Shown here: piece by piece, positions 16,267 through 24,939 of the stretch
Layout of the letters: the number at the start of each line of letters is the position of its first letter
How positions within the stretch are numbered: position 1 is the stretch's first letter
NCBI GenBank assembly: GCA_937915735.1
Contig: CALGGS010000171.1
Location: forward strand, 1 to 52,847
Length of the DNA: 52,847 bases
From: an uncultured Treponema sp.
GTDB taxonomy: Bacteria > Spirochaetota > Spirochaetia > Treponematales > Treponemataceae
Direction: 5' to 3'
Made by a program: the position numbers and the translations under genes
The notes under the pieces: model-generated
Seen by the model: the letters and a program-made list of their open reading frames with translations, nothing else
Told to the model about the DNA's origin: nothing
The model's database searches: none

Positions 16267-16926
16267 TTATTTAAGCATTGAACAAAATGTTTCAACAAGA
16301 TTATACACTTTTCCGAAGTCGATTTCGTTAGAGGTTCCAAATAAAGAGTCTTCTCCGCCTTCCGGATTTGAGCGAATCTCAATTTTTTTGCTTACAATGT
16401 AATCGTCCAGAGTTGAAATTGTGATTGAGGCGAACATTTCTGACAGGGTTTCCAAATCATTTTCTTCGAGGTCAATGATTTTTCCGGCATTTGCCAGGCA
16501 TCTGAAGGCTGTTTTTGTTTCTGAAACAAGCTTTTCGTGTGTTTCCTGCGAGATTTTTGCCGCAGCAGAAGAAATGTATTTTTCGCTTTCGATAAAAGAA
16601 TAAACCTGAATTAAAGGCTCTTTTTCGTTCATTTTGAACCAACGGTTTACGATGCCTTTCATTACATTTTCGGCATTGTAGCGTTTTGAAACTGCTTCAA
16701 TATCTGTTGGAATGAAATACGCTTTTCGATAATAGTCACCGCACCAGCGGATACAATCCTCAACCATTGCATCGCGGCTTTCATAGTGATTGTAAAGTGA
16801 AGCCTTTTTGATTCCGAGTCGCTCAGCGACATCTGAAAGTGATGTTCCGCCCGCATTTTTTACGAAGCAAGAATCCAGAAATGCAAGAATAATCTTCTCG
16901 CGAGTAACTTTGTCTGATTTAGCCAT
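16267..16926 (-). CDS. TetR-family transcriptional regulator
   Basis: 219 aa. The ATG at 16926 is preferred; a longer form from 16989 would run through the operator region. The N-terminal helix-turn-helix is typical: KIILAFLDSCFVKNAGGTSLSDVAERLGIKKASLYNHYESRDAM. The rest is a helical ligand domain of unknown specificity. It is divergent from the FAD dehydrogenase gene, with a palindrome (16947-16964) between them, so autoregulation and control of the dehydrogenase are plausible. Confidence 0.85.
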   Translation of the reverse strand: MAKSDKVTREKIILAFLDSCFVKNAGGTSLSDVAERLGIKKASLYNHYESRDAMVEDCIRWCGDYYRKAYFIPTDIEAVSKRYNAENVMKGIVNRWFKMNEKEPLIQVYSFIESEKYISSAAAKISQETHEKLVSETKTAFRCLANAGKIIDLEENDLETLSEMFASITISTLDDYIVSKKIEIRSNPEGGEDSLFGTSNEIDFGKVYNLVETFCSMLK

Positions 16927-16946
16927 TTTTCCCACCCTTTTAAAAC

Positions 16947-16964
16947 AACTAACTATCATTAGTT
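16947..16964. promoter_or_regulatory. Palindromic operator upstream of the tetR-type gene
   Basis: AACTAA-N6-TTAGTT is a perfect 6+6 bp palindrome 21-38 bp upstream of the regulator start, the size and position expected for a TetR-type site. The -10/-35 elements of the regulator probably overlap it. Confidence 0.6.
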
Positions 16965-17019
16965 TATTCTGTAAAAAACTGTTTGTCAATAGATACTTTT
17001 GCGTTGCCTCAAAAGCGAT

Positions 17020-17031
17020 AGCGAAGAATCT
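17020..17031 (-). repeat. Copy of a dispersed 12-mer (AGATTCTTCGCT)
   Basis: AGCGAAGAATCT here is the exact reverse complement of 22551-22562. Both copies are intergenic, shortly upstream of genes. Similar short elements with TTCTTCGCT are seen between genes of many bacteria; function unknown. Confidence 0.35.
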
Positions 17032-17041
17032 TACAATTCAC

Positions 17042-17047
17042 TATAAT
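17042..17047 (+). promoter_or_regulatory. -10 box close to the dehydrogenase start
   Basis: TATAAT ends 9 nt before the ATG at 17057, with no Shine-Dalgarno sequence between. This implies a leaderless or nearly leaderless mRNA. Confidence 0.45.
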
Positions 17048-17056
17048 TTTTTTGCA

Positions 17057-18673
17057 ATGACTACAGATATTTCAATTACTATAAAGCCTCAGGATGAAAA
17101 AAACAAACTCTTAATTGACTCAGAAATTTATAAAGGTCTTGAAAAAAAAGGAATTCCTTTTAAAAAAGAAGAAATCACTAGCGTTTTTATAAAAAAATCA
17201 ATAGATGCTCGTCATGGTCAGCTGAAAATTATTCTCAGATATAAAATCTATATTGGCGAAAAACCAAACGGAGACGGAGAAAGTATCCCTGTCTGGAAAA
17301 AGGCCGACGGCAATAAAAAAGTAATCATCATTGGCTCTGGCCCTGCAGGTCTTTATGCCTCTTTCAGGCTTTTGGAAGATGGAATTAAGCCCATTATCAT
17401 TGAAAGGGGAAGAGCGACAGATGAGCGCAAAACTGACATAAAAAATCTTGAGACAGAAGGAAAACTCAATGCAGAGTCGAATTTCTGTTTCGGAGAGGGT
17501 GGAGCTGGCACTTTTTCTGACGGAAAGCTTTACACAAGAAGCAATAAGCGCGGCGACATTGGAAAAATATATCGGATTTTTGTAGAATTTGGTGCGGATG
17601 AAAAAATTTTAACGGATGCTCATCCTCACATAGGAACGGACAAGCTTCCTGGAATTATCAGCGGAATGAGAAAAAAAATCATTGAGCTTGGTGGAGAATT
17701 CTATTTTGACACGCTTTGCACAGGTTTGGTAACAAATGTCATTTCGGGTGAAAAAACGACAGAAGTTACGGGTGTCCATCTAAAAAACCTTAAAACAGGT
17801 GAGGAATTGTCCCTTTCAGGAGATGCCGTAATTTTGGCAACAGGACACTCTGCGACGGATATTTATGAAATGCTTGCGAAAATTTCTCCAGAATCGCTTG
17901 AAGCAAAAACTTTTGCGGTAGGTGTTCGAGTTGAGCATCCTCGCGTTTTGATTGATTCAATTCAGTTTCACGGAAAAACTATGCCACAGGCGGCAGAATA
18001 TAGACTGATTACTCAGGTAAATGAGCGTGGAGTTTACAGCTTTTGTATGTGTCCTGGCGGTTACATTGTTCCGTGTGCAACGGCAGAAAATCAAATCGTC
18101 ATAAACGGAATGTCGGCTTCTGGCAGAAACAGCAAATGGAGCGACTCCGCAATTGTCGTTGAGCGTCGTCCAGAGGATATTCCGGAAGAATTTAAAAGGA
18201 AGGCAGAAGAGGCAGGTTGTCCGGCCCTCGCAGGTCTTTATTGGCGTACGGCACTTGAAGAAGAAACCTTTAAGCAAGGAAAAGGTCAGTTTGCTCCAGC
18301 ACAAAGGCTTGTGGATTTTCTTTCTCACAGGGCTTCAAAAGAATTACCGGAGACGAGCTACAAGCCTGGAGTTGTTCCTAGCCGGCTTGACAAATGGCTT
18401 CCTGTAGAAATTTCAGACCGCCTTCAAAAAGCCTTCTATGATTTTGACAAAAATATGCACGGATTTATTTCCGACGAGGCACTTTTAATTGCAAGTGAAA
18501 CCAGAACTTCAACGCCAGTCAGAATTATAAGAAATAAAGATACTTTTGAATGTGAGGGAATAAAAAATCTCTTTCCTTGTGGTGAAGGCTCCGGATATTC
18601 TGGCGGAATTGGCTCATCTGCAATGGACGGCGAAAAAGTTGCTGCAAAAATTGCTTTAAGCTATAAAATATGA
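17057..18673 (+). CDS. FAD-dependent dehydrogenase (COG2509 family)
   Basis: 538 aa. The ATG at 17057 lies just behind the TATAAT box; the frame is open upstream but would read through the tetR operator. Residues 1-85 are a small alpha/beta domain. The FAD Rossmann motif is VIIIGSGPAGLYASFRLLEDG (about 93-113), followed by the ribityl-binding ERGRATDERK and the family-specific NFCFGEGGAGTFSDGKL. GGYIVPCATAENQIVINGMS and the C-terminal GEGSGYSGGIGSSAMDG complete the family pattern. Members are uncharacterised cytosolic oxidoreductases; the substrate is unknown. The divergent TetR regulator may control it. Confidence 0.85.
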   Translation: MTTDISITIKPQDEKNKLLIDSEIYKGLEKKGIPFKKEEITSVFIKKSIDARHGQLKIILRYKIYIGEKPNGDGESIPVWKKADGNKKVIIIGSGPAGLYASFRLLEDGIKPIIIERGRATDERKTDIKNLETEGKLNAESNFCFGEGGAGTFSDGKLYTRSNKRGDIGKIYRIFVEFGADEKILTDAHPHIGTDKLPGIISGMRKKIIELGGEFYFDTLCTGLVTNVISGEKTTEVTGVHLKNLKTGEELSLSGDAVILATGHSATDIYEMLAKISPESLEAKTFAVGVRVEHPRVLIDSIQFHGKTMPQAAEYRLITQVNERGVYSFCMCPGGYIVPCATAENQIVINGMSASGRNSKWSDSAIVVERRPEDIPEEFKRKAEEAGCPALAGLYWRTALEEETFKQGKGQFAPAQRLVDFLSHRASKELPETSYKPGVVPSRLDKWLPVEISDRLQKAFYDFDKNMHGFISDEALLIASETRTSTPVRIIRNKDTFECEGIKNLFPCGEGSGYSGGIGSSAMDGEKVAAKIALSYKI

Positions 18674-18698
18674 TAGATTAAAAAAAACGGAGGATATT

Positions 18699-19343
18699 AT
18701 GTTTAATCGAGTTGAATACAAAAGGTCGGCTCTTGCAGCTCTTAAAAATAATTGGGGATTGGCTTGCCTTCTTACAATTCTTTCTGTAGTGCTTAGCACC
18801 CTCGCGGATATGGGATTTATGATTTTGGGAGTTATCGTAACCGGGATTTTAAATGTCGGTATTATCGCTACTTTCATAAAAATCATTTCAAGTTATGCTC
18901 TCGTATCAGAAAATTCTTCTTCTACCGACAAGGCTTCTTTTTCAACATTTTTAGAAGCTATCGAAAATCACTGGCTTAATGCGCTTCTCGGAAGTCTGTG
19001 GAATTTTTTATGGGTTTTTTTGTGGAGTCTTTTGTTTATTATTCCAGGTATTGTCAAAGCCTACAGTTATTCAATGATGTTCTGTGTGTTGGCAGAAAAT
19101 CCGAAAATTGATGCAATGAAAGCTATGGATATAAGCAAAATTTTAACTAACGGTCATAAGGCTGATTTGTTTATGATGGATATTAGCTTCTTTGGATGGA
19201 TTATTCTGAGTTGTCTGTCATTTGGTATTGGTTTTATTTGGCTTTCCCCATATATGACTATGACTCAGGTTTTTGCATACTATGATTTGAAAAAAATGGC
19301 GTTCGCACAAGGAAAATTGACTCCAGCCGATTTTGAGGCCTAA
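18699..19343 (+). CDS. DUF975-family integral membrane protein
   Basis: 214 aa with four to five membrane helices. The family pattern is clear: N-terminal RSALAALKNNWGLACLLTIL, the central SLWNFLWVFLWSLLFIIPGIVKAYSYSMM, then KILTNGHKADLFMMDISFFGW and IWLSPYMTMTQVFAYYDL. Function is unknown. GGAGG precedes the ATG. The sppA gene follows after 19 nt, so a role in membrane protein quality or stress is possible by association. Confidence 0.8.
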   Translation: MFNRVEYKRSALAALKNNWGLACLLTILSVVLSTLADMGFMILGVIVTGILNVGIIATFIKIISSYALVSENSSSTDKASFSTFLEAIENHWLNALLGSLWNFLWVFLWSLLFIIPGIVKAYSYSMMFCVLAENPKIDAMKAMDISKILTNGHKADLFMMDISFFGWIILSCLSFGIGFIWLSPYMTMTQVFAYYDLKKMAFAQGKLTPADFEA

Positions 19344-19362
19344 AAAATAAAAGGATATAGAA

Positions 19363-20364
19363 ATGAAGCATAAAAAAGGTTTATTGATTTTAAGCATAAT
19401 AATCGTAGTTTCATTGTTTTTCGGTGCTCGTTCTGCAATCTCAAAAATAATGGACAGACCTTCATTCAATTTTAGTTTTATAACTAACGATAGTTTTGAA
19501 AATTTTGATGAAGACTTTGATGATTTTAAGAGTGTCGGAAAACCATACATTTCTGTTATCTATATTACTGGCGTAATATCTGAAGCAAATAAAACTTATA
19601 ACCAGAAATGGCTTTTGAAAAAAATAAAGAATGCAAAAAATGACAAAAATAATCAGGGAATTTTGCTAAAAATTGATTCTCCAGGCGGAACGGTTTATGA
19701 ATCAGACGAAGCGTATCTGGCTTTAGAAGATTATAAACTAACTACCGGTCGTCCTGTTTTTGCTTATTTTACAAGTCTGGCGGCAAGTGGCGGATATTAC
19801 ATTGGCAGTGCTGCAGATGTAATTTTTGCAAACCGAAATTGTCTGACAGGCTCAATAGGTGTAATTGCAGGTCAGTCTATAGACGCAACTGCTCTTATGG
19901 AAAAACTCGGAATCAAAATGACGACAATTACCGCCGGAAGAAACAAAAATATGGGAAATTACAATTCCGTTTTAACGGAAGAGCAGCGTGCAATTTTACA
20001 ATCTGTGGCAGACGAAGCTTACGAGCAGTTCACAGAAATTGTGTCAAAAGCAAGAGATATGGACATTTCTAAAGTAAAGGAATTGGCAGACGGTCGCATT
20101 TATACGGCAAAGCAGGCAAAAGAAAACGGACTTATTGACGAAGTTTGTTCTTATGAAGCGGCAAAAGAAGATATAGCCGACTATTTGCGAGATGAAGACG
20201 CAAAAAAGAGCGAAGAAATAAAATTTATTGAGTACAAATATCAGTATGAAGAAGATTGGCTTTCGCTTTTGTCAGGAGTCGCAAGTTTTGTAAAAAATCC
20301 AAAAGCAAGTGTCTACGATTTGCTTGGAAAAACTGCTGGCGAGTGTATGTATTTGTATCAGTAA
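19363..20364 (+). CDS. sppA: Signal peptide peptidase SppA (short, 36K type)
   Basis: 333 aa, a single-domain SppA. One N-terminal membrane helix (7-22) anchors it with the catalytic domain outside the cytoplasm. Catalytic Ser142 is in TSLAASGGYY, the general base Lys195 in AGRNKNMGN, and the oxyanion region in IDSPGGT (105-110). GSIGVIAGQ and the GRIYTAKQAKENGLID motif complete the family. It degrades released signal peptides in the membrane. It is probably co-transcribed with the DUF975 gene. Confidence 0.9.
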   Translation: MKHKKGLLILSIIIVVSLFFGARSAISKIMDRPSFNFSFITNDSFENFDEDFDDFKSVGKPYISVIYITGVISEANKTYNQKWLLKKIKNAKNDKNNQGILLKIDSPGGTVYESDEAYLALEDYKLTTGRPVFAYFTSLAASGGYYIGSAADVIFANRNCLTGSIGVIAGQSIDATALMEKLGIKMTTITAGRNKNMGNYNSVLTEEQRAILQSVADEAYEQFTEIVSKARDMDISKVKELADGRIYTAKQAKENGLIDEVCSYEAAKEDIADYLRDEDAKKSEEIKFIEYKYQYEEDWLSLLSGVASFVKNPKASVYDLLGKTAGECMYLYQ

Positions 20365-20391
20365 ATGAAAAATCTGTTAGTGACATCAACC

Positions 20392-21963
20392 TTAAAACCA
20401 GCCGTAACGCCCGCCAACCCAGTGGGCGTTTATTGTTTTAAATGGCTTTGATTTAAAAGCTAGTTTTTTGCCACTGATTTTATCTTTTACGAAAAACTGA
20501 ACGATTCCGCTTCGGCCGTCTTTGTCAGGATGGAATTTCATTCTTAAGCTTACTGAAATTTGATTGTCTAACTTACGATAGTTAGATTTTTGCACAAGAC
20601 TAAGATTCCCGCCAGTCGCACACTCTGGAAGAATGGATTCTGAAACGAATTCAGGCTGATTATTTGCTTCTTCTGTTACATTTGTGAAAATTTCTTTTGA
20701 CCAGAGTATCTTTTCTTGTCGTTCATCGTCACCATTTTCGCTTCCCGTAGATTCTAAATATGCAAGTAAAAAAGAACCTTCGTTAGTTTTCGTTATTTGA
20801 AGAGCAGCATATTCATTTCCTAAGAAGATAATTCCCCTTCGTTCTCCAGTTCTCCACGCTTTTTCAGATAAAACAAACTTTCGTTCGTAAGTAAATTCTT
20901 TTGTATCAATTTTTTTCGTGCAGACAGCTGGACTGTGCCAAAGAGAAGCCTCGTTTGTGCAAAAAGTATTTTTAGAAGGATTGGCACTGTTCTGAAAAGC
21001 ATCTTCGATTAAATGTTCTCGTTGTTGCCTTTGTTTGCGCTCAGAACGACTGGCCGGTGCTTTCCATTTTTTTACAGGCTCGCCAACAACAGAAAGAGCT
21101 TTTTCGTCTGGCAAAGAGACAGTGTTTCCCATTACAGGCCAGTCGTTTACCCATCTCATTGGCTGCAAATGTGTAATTCTGCCGTAAATACCAGCATCCT
21201 GAAAATGAATGAACCAATCTTCTCCGGCTCTTGTTTCTACCCATGCGCCTTGATGGGGGCCGTTTATTTTTGATTTTCCTTGAGCTAGAACGATTTTTTC
21301 TTCGTATTCACAATCAATTTTTTTTGAGCGCAATACCGTCTGCCAGCCATTTGTGACTCCTCCGGCAGGAGCGAAAATATAGTAATATCCGTTTCGCTTG
21401 TAAAATTTCGGCCCTTCGATAGTCGGTTGTGTTTTTCTTCCGTCAAAAATGATTTTATCGTCTGAAATTGCGTTAAAATTTGACGGGTTGACTTCTAAAA
21501 GTCCGAGCTTTGAATTAAATCCAATTCTGCTTTTTGCGTATCCGTGAACAACAAACAATCGTTCGTTATTATTTTCGTCTTTTTCCCAAAGAGGGCAAGG
21601 GTCAATAAAGCCTTTTCCACTCCAAACGCATTTTAGCTCGCTCCAGTCTTCCAAAGGATTAGTGGCTTGAGTGAAATAAATGCCTTCATCTGGAAGTCCG
21701 ACAAAAATAAAGAATTTTCCATCGTGAAATCTGATAGAAGGTGCCCAAATTCCTCTGGCGTTTTGAACCTTTTCATAGCCAGGAAGAGGAATTGTTTTGC
21801 AAGCATAGTTAACGAGCTGCCAGTTCACTAAATCTGTAGAATGAAGGATTGGAAGCCCTGGAACAAAATTAAAGCTTGAAGCGACCATATAAAAATCATC
21901 CCCGATGCGACAAACATCGGGGTCTGAATAATCACAAAGAATGATTGGATTTTTGTATTTCAT
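20392..21963 (-). CDS. Glycoside hydrolase family 43 (beta-xylosidase/arabinofuranosidase type)
   Basis: 523 aa. An N-terminal five-bladed propeller of GH43 carries the base Asp14 in the NPIILCDYSDPD start, a pKa-modulating Asp in GFIDPCPLW and the acid Glu in TIEGPKFYKRNGYYY. Residues from about 320 form the beta-sandwich found in xylosidase members. There is no signal peptide, so it should act in the cytosol on imported xylo- or arabino-oligosaccharides. No transporter or other carbohydrate gene flanks it. It is convergent with sppA (27 nt apart). The exact glycoside is undetermined. Confidence 0.85.
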   Translation of the reverse strand: MKYKNPIILCDYSDPDVCRIGDDFYMVASSFNFVPGLPILHSTDLVNWQLVNYACKTIPLPGYEKVQNARGIWAPSIRFHDGKFFIFVGLPDEGIYFTQATNPLEDWSELKCVWSGKGFIDPCPLWEKDENNNERLFVVHGYAKSRIGFNSKLGLLEVNPSNFNAISDDKIIFDGRKTQPTIEGPKFYKRNGYYYIFAPAGGVTNGWQTVLRSKKIDCEYEEKIVLAQGKSKINGPHQGAWVETRAGEDWFIHFQDAGIYGRITHLQPMRWVNDWPVMGNTVSLPDEKALSVVGEPVKKWKAPASRSERKQRQQREHLIEDAFQNSANPSKNTFCTNEASLWHSPAVCTKKIDTKEFTYERKFVLSEKAWRTGERRGIIFLGNEYAALQITKTNEGSFLLAYLESTGSENGDDERQEKILWSKEIFTNVTEEANNQPEFVSESILPECATGGNLSLVQKSNYRKLDNQISVSLRMKFHPDKDGRSGIVQFFVKDKISGKKLAFKSKPFKTINAHWVGGRYGWF

Positions 21964-21993
21964 AAATAGATATATAAAACTACCGTTCGTTAA

Positions 21994-22359
21994 TTATTGA
22001 TTTTCTAAGAGCCATTTCTGGATGCCGGCGACAACATCGGCATCGACTTGGTGCTCAACGCGACAGGCATTTTCTTCACATTGATCTTCTGGAAGACCAG
22101 TGATTTTTCGTAAAAATGCAGTAAGCAATTTGTGTCGTCCATAGACATCTTCAGCCTTTGCTTTGCCTTTTTCAGTGAGCTTCAGCATATTTCCCATACC
22201 GAATTCTATGTAACCGTCTTTTTCAAGCAAGCTCATTGCTCGACTAACGCTCGGTCGTGAAACGGCAAGCTTATTTGCGACATCAACTGAGCGGACAAAA
22301 CCGTTTTCGAGCTGTAATCTTAAAATTGCTTCGAGGTAATCTTCACCAGATTCGTACAT
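21994..22359 (-). CDS. DtxR/MntR-family metal-dependent repressor
   Basis: 121 aa: a winged helix (1-65, with VANKLAVSRPSVSRAMSLLEKDGY) and a dimerisation domain, but no SH3-like third domain, as in MntR. Predicted metal ligands are Asp7, Glu10, His76, Cys99, Glu102 and His103. Asp7 follows MntR, while Cys99 (ACRVEH) follows iron-type DtxR/IdeR, so the metal (Fe, Mn or Zn) cannot be assigned by motif. A likely target is the double TTAG-N6-CTAA site before the DUF3793-flavodoxin operon at 26.1 kb. Confidence 0.85.
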   Translation of the reverse strand: MYESGEDYLEAILRLQLENGFVRSVDVANKLAVSRPSVSRAMSLLEKDGYIEFGMGNMLKLTEKGKAKAEDVYGRHKLLTAFLRKITGLPEDQCEENACRVEHQVDADVVAGIQKWLLENQ

Positions 22360-22550
22360 TTATATCTCCTGATTTTTACCTATCTTTATTAAATCCTCTA
22401 TAAATACAATTATAATGGTGAACTTGAAATTTAGCAAATGAAAGTTTTGGGCTTCATAGCCTGGAGCATTTACGACTTGAACAATTTCTTTCATTCATAT
22501 AATATGAACTTATTCAAAATGACATTTTTTGAAATTTTGTCATAATAAAG

Positions 22551-22562
22551 AGATTCTTCGCT
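22551..22562 (+). repeat. Copy of a dispersed 12-mer (AGATTCTTCGCT)
   Basis: Lies 39 bp before fabD and matches 17020-17031 on the opposite strand. The surrounding ATTCT...AGAAT gives a small inverted repeat. The rest of the 22360-22600 gap shows an ATGAAAG/CTTTCAT inverted pair and AT-rich promoter-like DNA, but nothing else I can name. Confidence 0.35.
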
Positions 22563-22600
22563 TTGCTCAGAATGGCGGAGTGTTGACATAGGAGAAAAAG

Positions 22601-23557
22601 ATGGCTAAAAAGTATGCATTTTTGTTCCCGGGTCAGGGAGCTCAGGCTCAGGGAATGATTAAAGATGTTTGTGAAAGCTTTCCTGAGGCTCGCAAAGTCA
22701 TTGATGATATTTCCAAAGTAACTGGAAAAGATATTCCGAAATTGCTCTGGGAAACCGAGCAGACAGAATTAAATAGAAGTGATAACAGCCAGCTTGCGAT
22801 TACTGCGGCAAGTCTTGCGGTAATGGCGGCCTTAAAATCTAAGGGAATCGAGCCAAGTGCCGCAATGGGCTTCAGCTTGGGTGAATTCCCGGCTCTTTAT
22901 GCGGCAGGAATCCTTTCTTTCGAGGATGTCGTAAAGGTAGTCGTTCAGCGGGGAACGATTATGCAGAAAGTCTGCGAGCAGATTGCAGAAGAAAACGCAG
23001 GAAATGCTCCAGGAATGAGTGCGATTCTCGGTCTTCCGCCAGAAAAGGTTGAGGAAATTGCCAATGGAATCGAAGGCGCTTATGCCGCAAACCTTAACAG
23101 CGTAAAACAGACCGTAATTTCGGGCACTGCAGACGGTCTTACAAAGGCTGAGGAAGCCGCAAAGGCAGCTGGCGCTCGCCGAACAGTCCGATTGGCTGTT
23201 GCAGGACCTTTCCATTGTCCGCTTATGCAGAGAGCGGCAGATAATTTTAAAGTTGCCCTTGAGCCTTACACATTCTGTGACCCGAAAATCACTTTGTTCT
23301 CAAATGTAACCGGCAAAAAAGTCACTGAGGGTGCTCCTGCAAAATCAAGCGCAGTTGACCACCTTACTCACCCGGTTCGCTGGACAGACGAAGAAAAAGT
23401 TCTCGCTGATATGATTCAGAGCGACAAAGACAATGAATGGGTAGTTCTTGAAGTTGGCCCTGGAAAAGTTCTTTCGGGCTTGTGGGGACAGACAGAACTC
23501 GGCGCGACACTCGCATGTACGCCAGTCAACACCGCCGAAGGAATTAACGCGTTGTAA
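22601..23557 (+). CDS. fabD: Malonyl-CoA:ACP transacylase
   Basis: 318 aa, normal for FabD. It loads malonate onto ACP for fatty-acid elongation. Motifs: FLFPGQGAQ (8-16), nucleophile Ser92 in GFSLGEF, where the usual GHSLGE His is Phe, and active-site His205 in AGPFHCPLM. QTVISGT and EVGPGKVLSG are also present. GGAG precedes the ATG. fabG and lepB follow on the same strand, but a 96-nt gap with an inverted repeat separates fabD from fabG. Confidence 0.92.
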   Translation: MAKKYAFLFPGQGAQAQGMIKDVCESFPEARKVIDDISKVTGKDIPKLLWETEQTELNRSDNSQLAITAASLAVMAALKSKGIEPSAAMGFSLGEFPALYAAGILSFEDVVKVVVQRGTIMQKVCEQIAEENAGNAPGMSAILGLPPEKVEEIANGIEGAYAANLNSVKQTVISGTADGLTKAEEAAKAAGARRTVRLAVAGPFHCPLMQRAADNFKVALEPYTFCDPKITLFSNVTGKKVTEGAPAKSSAVDHLTHPVRWTDEEKVLADMIQSDKDNEWVVLEVGPGKVLSGLWGQTELGATLACTPVNTAEGINAL

Positions 23558-23562
23558 AAATT

Positions 23563-23634
23563 AGACGCGAATGCACGCGGATAGACGCAGATAAAAACAA
23601 ATATAATCCGTGTTCATCTGCGTTTATCTGCGTC
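23563..23634. repeat. Inverted array of ~10-nt repeats between fabD and fabG
   Basis: Three roughly 10-nt units of the type ACGCRGATR run up to GACGCAGATAAA (23584-23595). They face complementary units ATCCGTGTTC / ATCTGCGTTT / ATCTGCGTC ending in TTTATCTGCGTC (23623-23634). The inner arms pair perfectly over 12 bp and the spacer is AT-rich. It could fold into a long hairpin in the mRNA. Similar elements occur scattered in many bacterial genomes. Confidence 0.7.
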
Positions 23635-23653
23635 GAAAAAAAAGGAGAAATTT

Positions 23654-24397
23654 ATGTTGTTGAAGAATAAAAAAGCACTTGTTACGGGTTCGAGCCGTGG
23701 TATTGGACGCGGAATTGTCGAAGCCTTTTTGAAGAATGGTGCTGAGGTTTGGGGACTTTGCTCAAAGCCTTCTGCTGCTAAAGATGAATTGGAAAAGCTT
23801 GCTTCTGAAAAGGGAGTTAAATTCCACGAAATTTATGCTGATGTGGGAAATGCTGAGCAAGTCACTGAGGTTGTAAAAGCCGCTTTGGCAGAAGCAGGCG
23901 GATTTGATGTTCTTGTAAACAATGCGGGAATCACTCGTGACGGACTTTCTTTCCGAATGAAAAAAGAAGACTGGGACGATGTTCTTCGAGTAAACCTTAC
24001 ATCTGCATTCTTGATTTGCCAGGTTGTTTCAAACGATATGATTCGAAAACGCACTGGCTCAATCATCAATATGTCTTCAATCGTTGGAATTCACGGAAAC
24101 GGCGGTCAGGTAAACTATGCCGCTTCTAAAGGCGGACTTATCGCTTATTCAAAATCTTTGGCTGCGGAAGTCGGCGGACGAGGCGTTCGTGTAAATGTTA
24201 TTGCTCCAGGCTTCATCGCTACGGATATGACAGGCGTTCTCAAAGAAGACTTGCAGAAAATGATGATTGACCGAACTCTCTTAAAAAGAGCCGGTACACC
24301 AGAAGACATTGCAAACACGGCACTTTATCTTGCAAGCGACCTTTCAACCTATGTTACGGCTCAGGTGATTGGCGTTGACGGCGGTATGGGCGCATAA
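23654..24397 (+). CDS. fabG: 3-oxoacyl-ACP reductase
   Basis: 247 aa SDR enzyme that reduces 3-oxoacyl-ACP with NADPH in each fatty-acid elongation cycle. TGSSRGIG is at 11-18, VNNAG at 88-92, catalytic Ser142, Tyr155 and Lys159. APGFIATDM and the C-terminal VIGVDGGM match FabG. An AAGGAG ribosome-binding site precedes the ATG. Being next to fabD, it is the likely housekeeping copy; the paralogue at 2221 sits with an ApeP-like dehydratase. Confidence 0.9.
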   Translation: MLLKNKKALVTGSSRGIGRGIVEAFLKNGAEVWGLCSKPSAAKDELEKLASEKGVKFHEIYADVGNAEQVTEVVKAALAEAGGFDVLVNNAGITRDGLSFRMKKEDWDDVLRVNLTSAFLICQVVSNDMIRKRTGSIINMSSIVGIHGNGGQVNYAASKGGLIAYSKSLAAEVGGRGVRVNVIAPGFIATDMTGVLKEDLQKMMIDRTLLKRAGTPEDIANTALYLASDLSTYVTAQVIGVDGGMGA

Positions 24398-24404
24398 TTG
24401 ATTT

Positions 24405-24935
24405 ATGACGGAAAATCATATTCAATTTTCGCATCAAAATAAAATATTCGTTTTTATAATCTGCATTGGTCTTTTGCTAGGACTTTTGCTTAAGCTTTTC
24501 GTTTTTGAAATTCTGACGGTGTCCGGAGATTCTATGATGCCGGTGATTTCAAACGGCGAAAAGCTTTTTGTTTCAAAGCTTTCGTATGGAATTGTGAAGC
24601 CGTATTCAGATTCTCTTTTATGCCAGTGGAAAACCCCAAAATGCGGGGAAATCGTTATCTATCTTTATGATAATAAAATTGTCGTAAAAAGATGCGTCGC
24701 AGTTAGTGGCGACAGGCTAGAATTTTCACTGGATGATGAAAGAAATTATTGCCTTACGGTAAAAAATCAAAAAATACCTTTGACGACTCTTCAATATTTA
24801 AATCTAAAAAATTCTGATTTTGTGCCCGCTGGTTATATTCTGGCGATTGGCGACAATTATGAAGTTTCTGTTGATTCCAGAACTTATGGATTTGTATCTG
24901 AAAAGAATATTCTAGGAAAGGTGATTGGAAAGTGA
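24405..24935 (+). CDS. lepB: Signal peptidase I
   Basis: 176 aa, short as in Gram-positive-type enzymes. One N-terminal membrane helix (14-33) precedes catalytic Ser43 in VSGDSMMP and Lys95 in VVKRCVAVSGD. The C-terminal box AIGDN...SVDSRTYGFV is present. It cleaves Sec signal peptides on the outer face of the inner membrane. It begins 7 nt after fabG and so may be translated from the fatty-acid synthesis transcript, an unusual partner. Confidence 0.88.
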   Translation: MTENHIQFSHQNKIFVFIICIGLLLGLLLKLFVFEILTVSGDSMMPVISNGEKLFVSKLSYGIVKPYSDSLLCQWKTPKCGEIVIYLYDNKIVVKRCVAVSGDRLEFSLDDERNYCLTVKNQKIPLTTLQYLNLKNSDFVPAGYILAIGDNYEVSVDSRTYGFVSEKNILGKVIGK

Positions 24936-24939
24936 ATTT

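Noticed and set aside
16808..17056. Upstream extension of the FAD dehydrogenase
   Set aside because: It would read through the tetR coding region and operator; the family N-terminus and a -10 box support the ATG at 17057.
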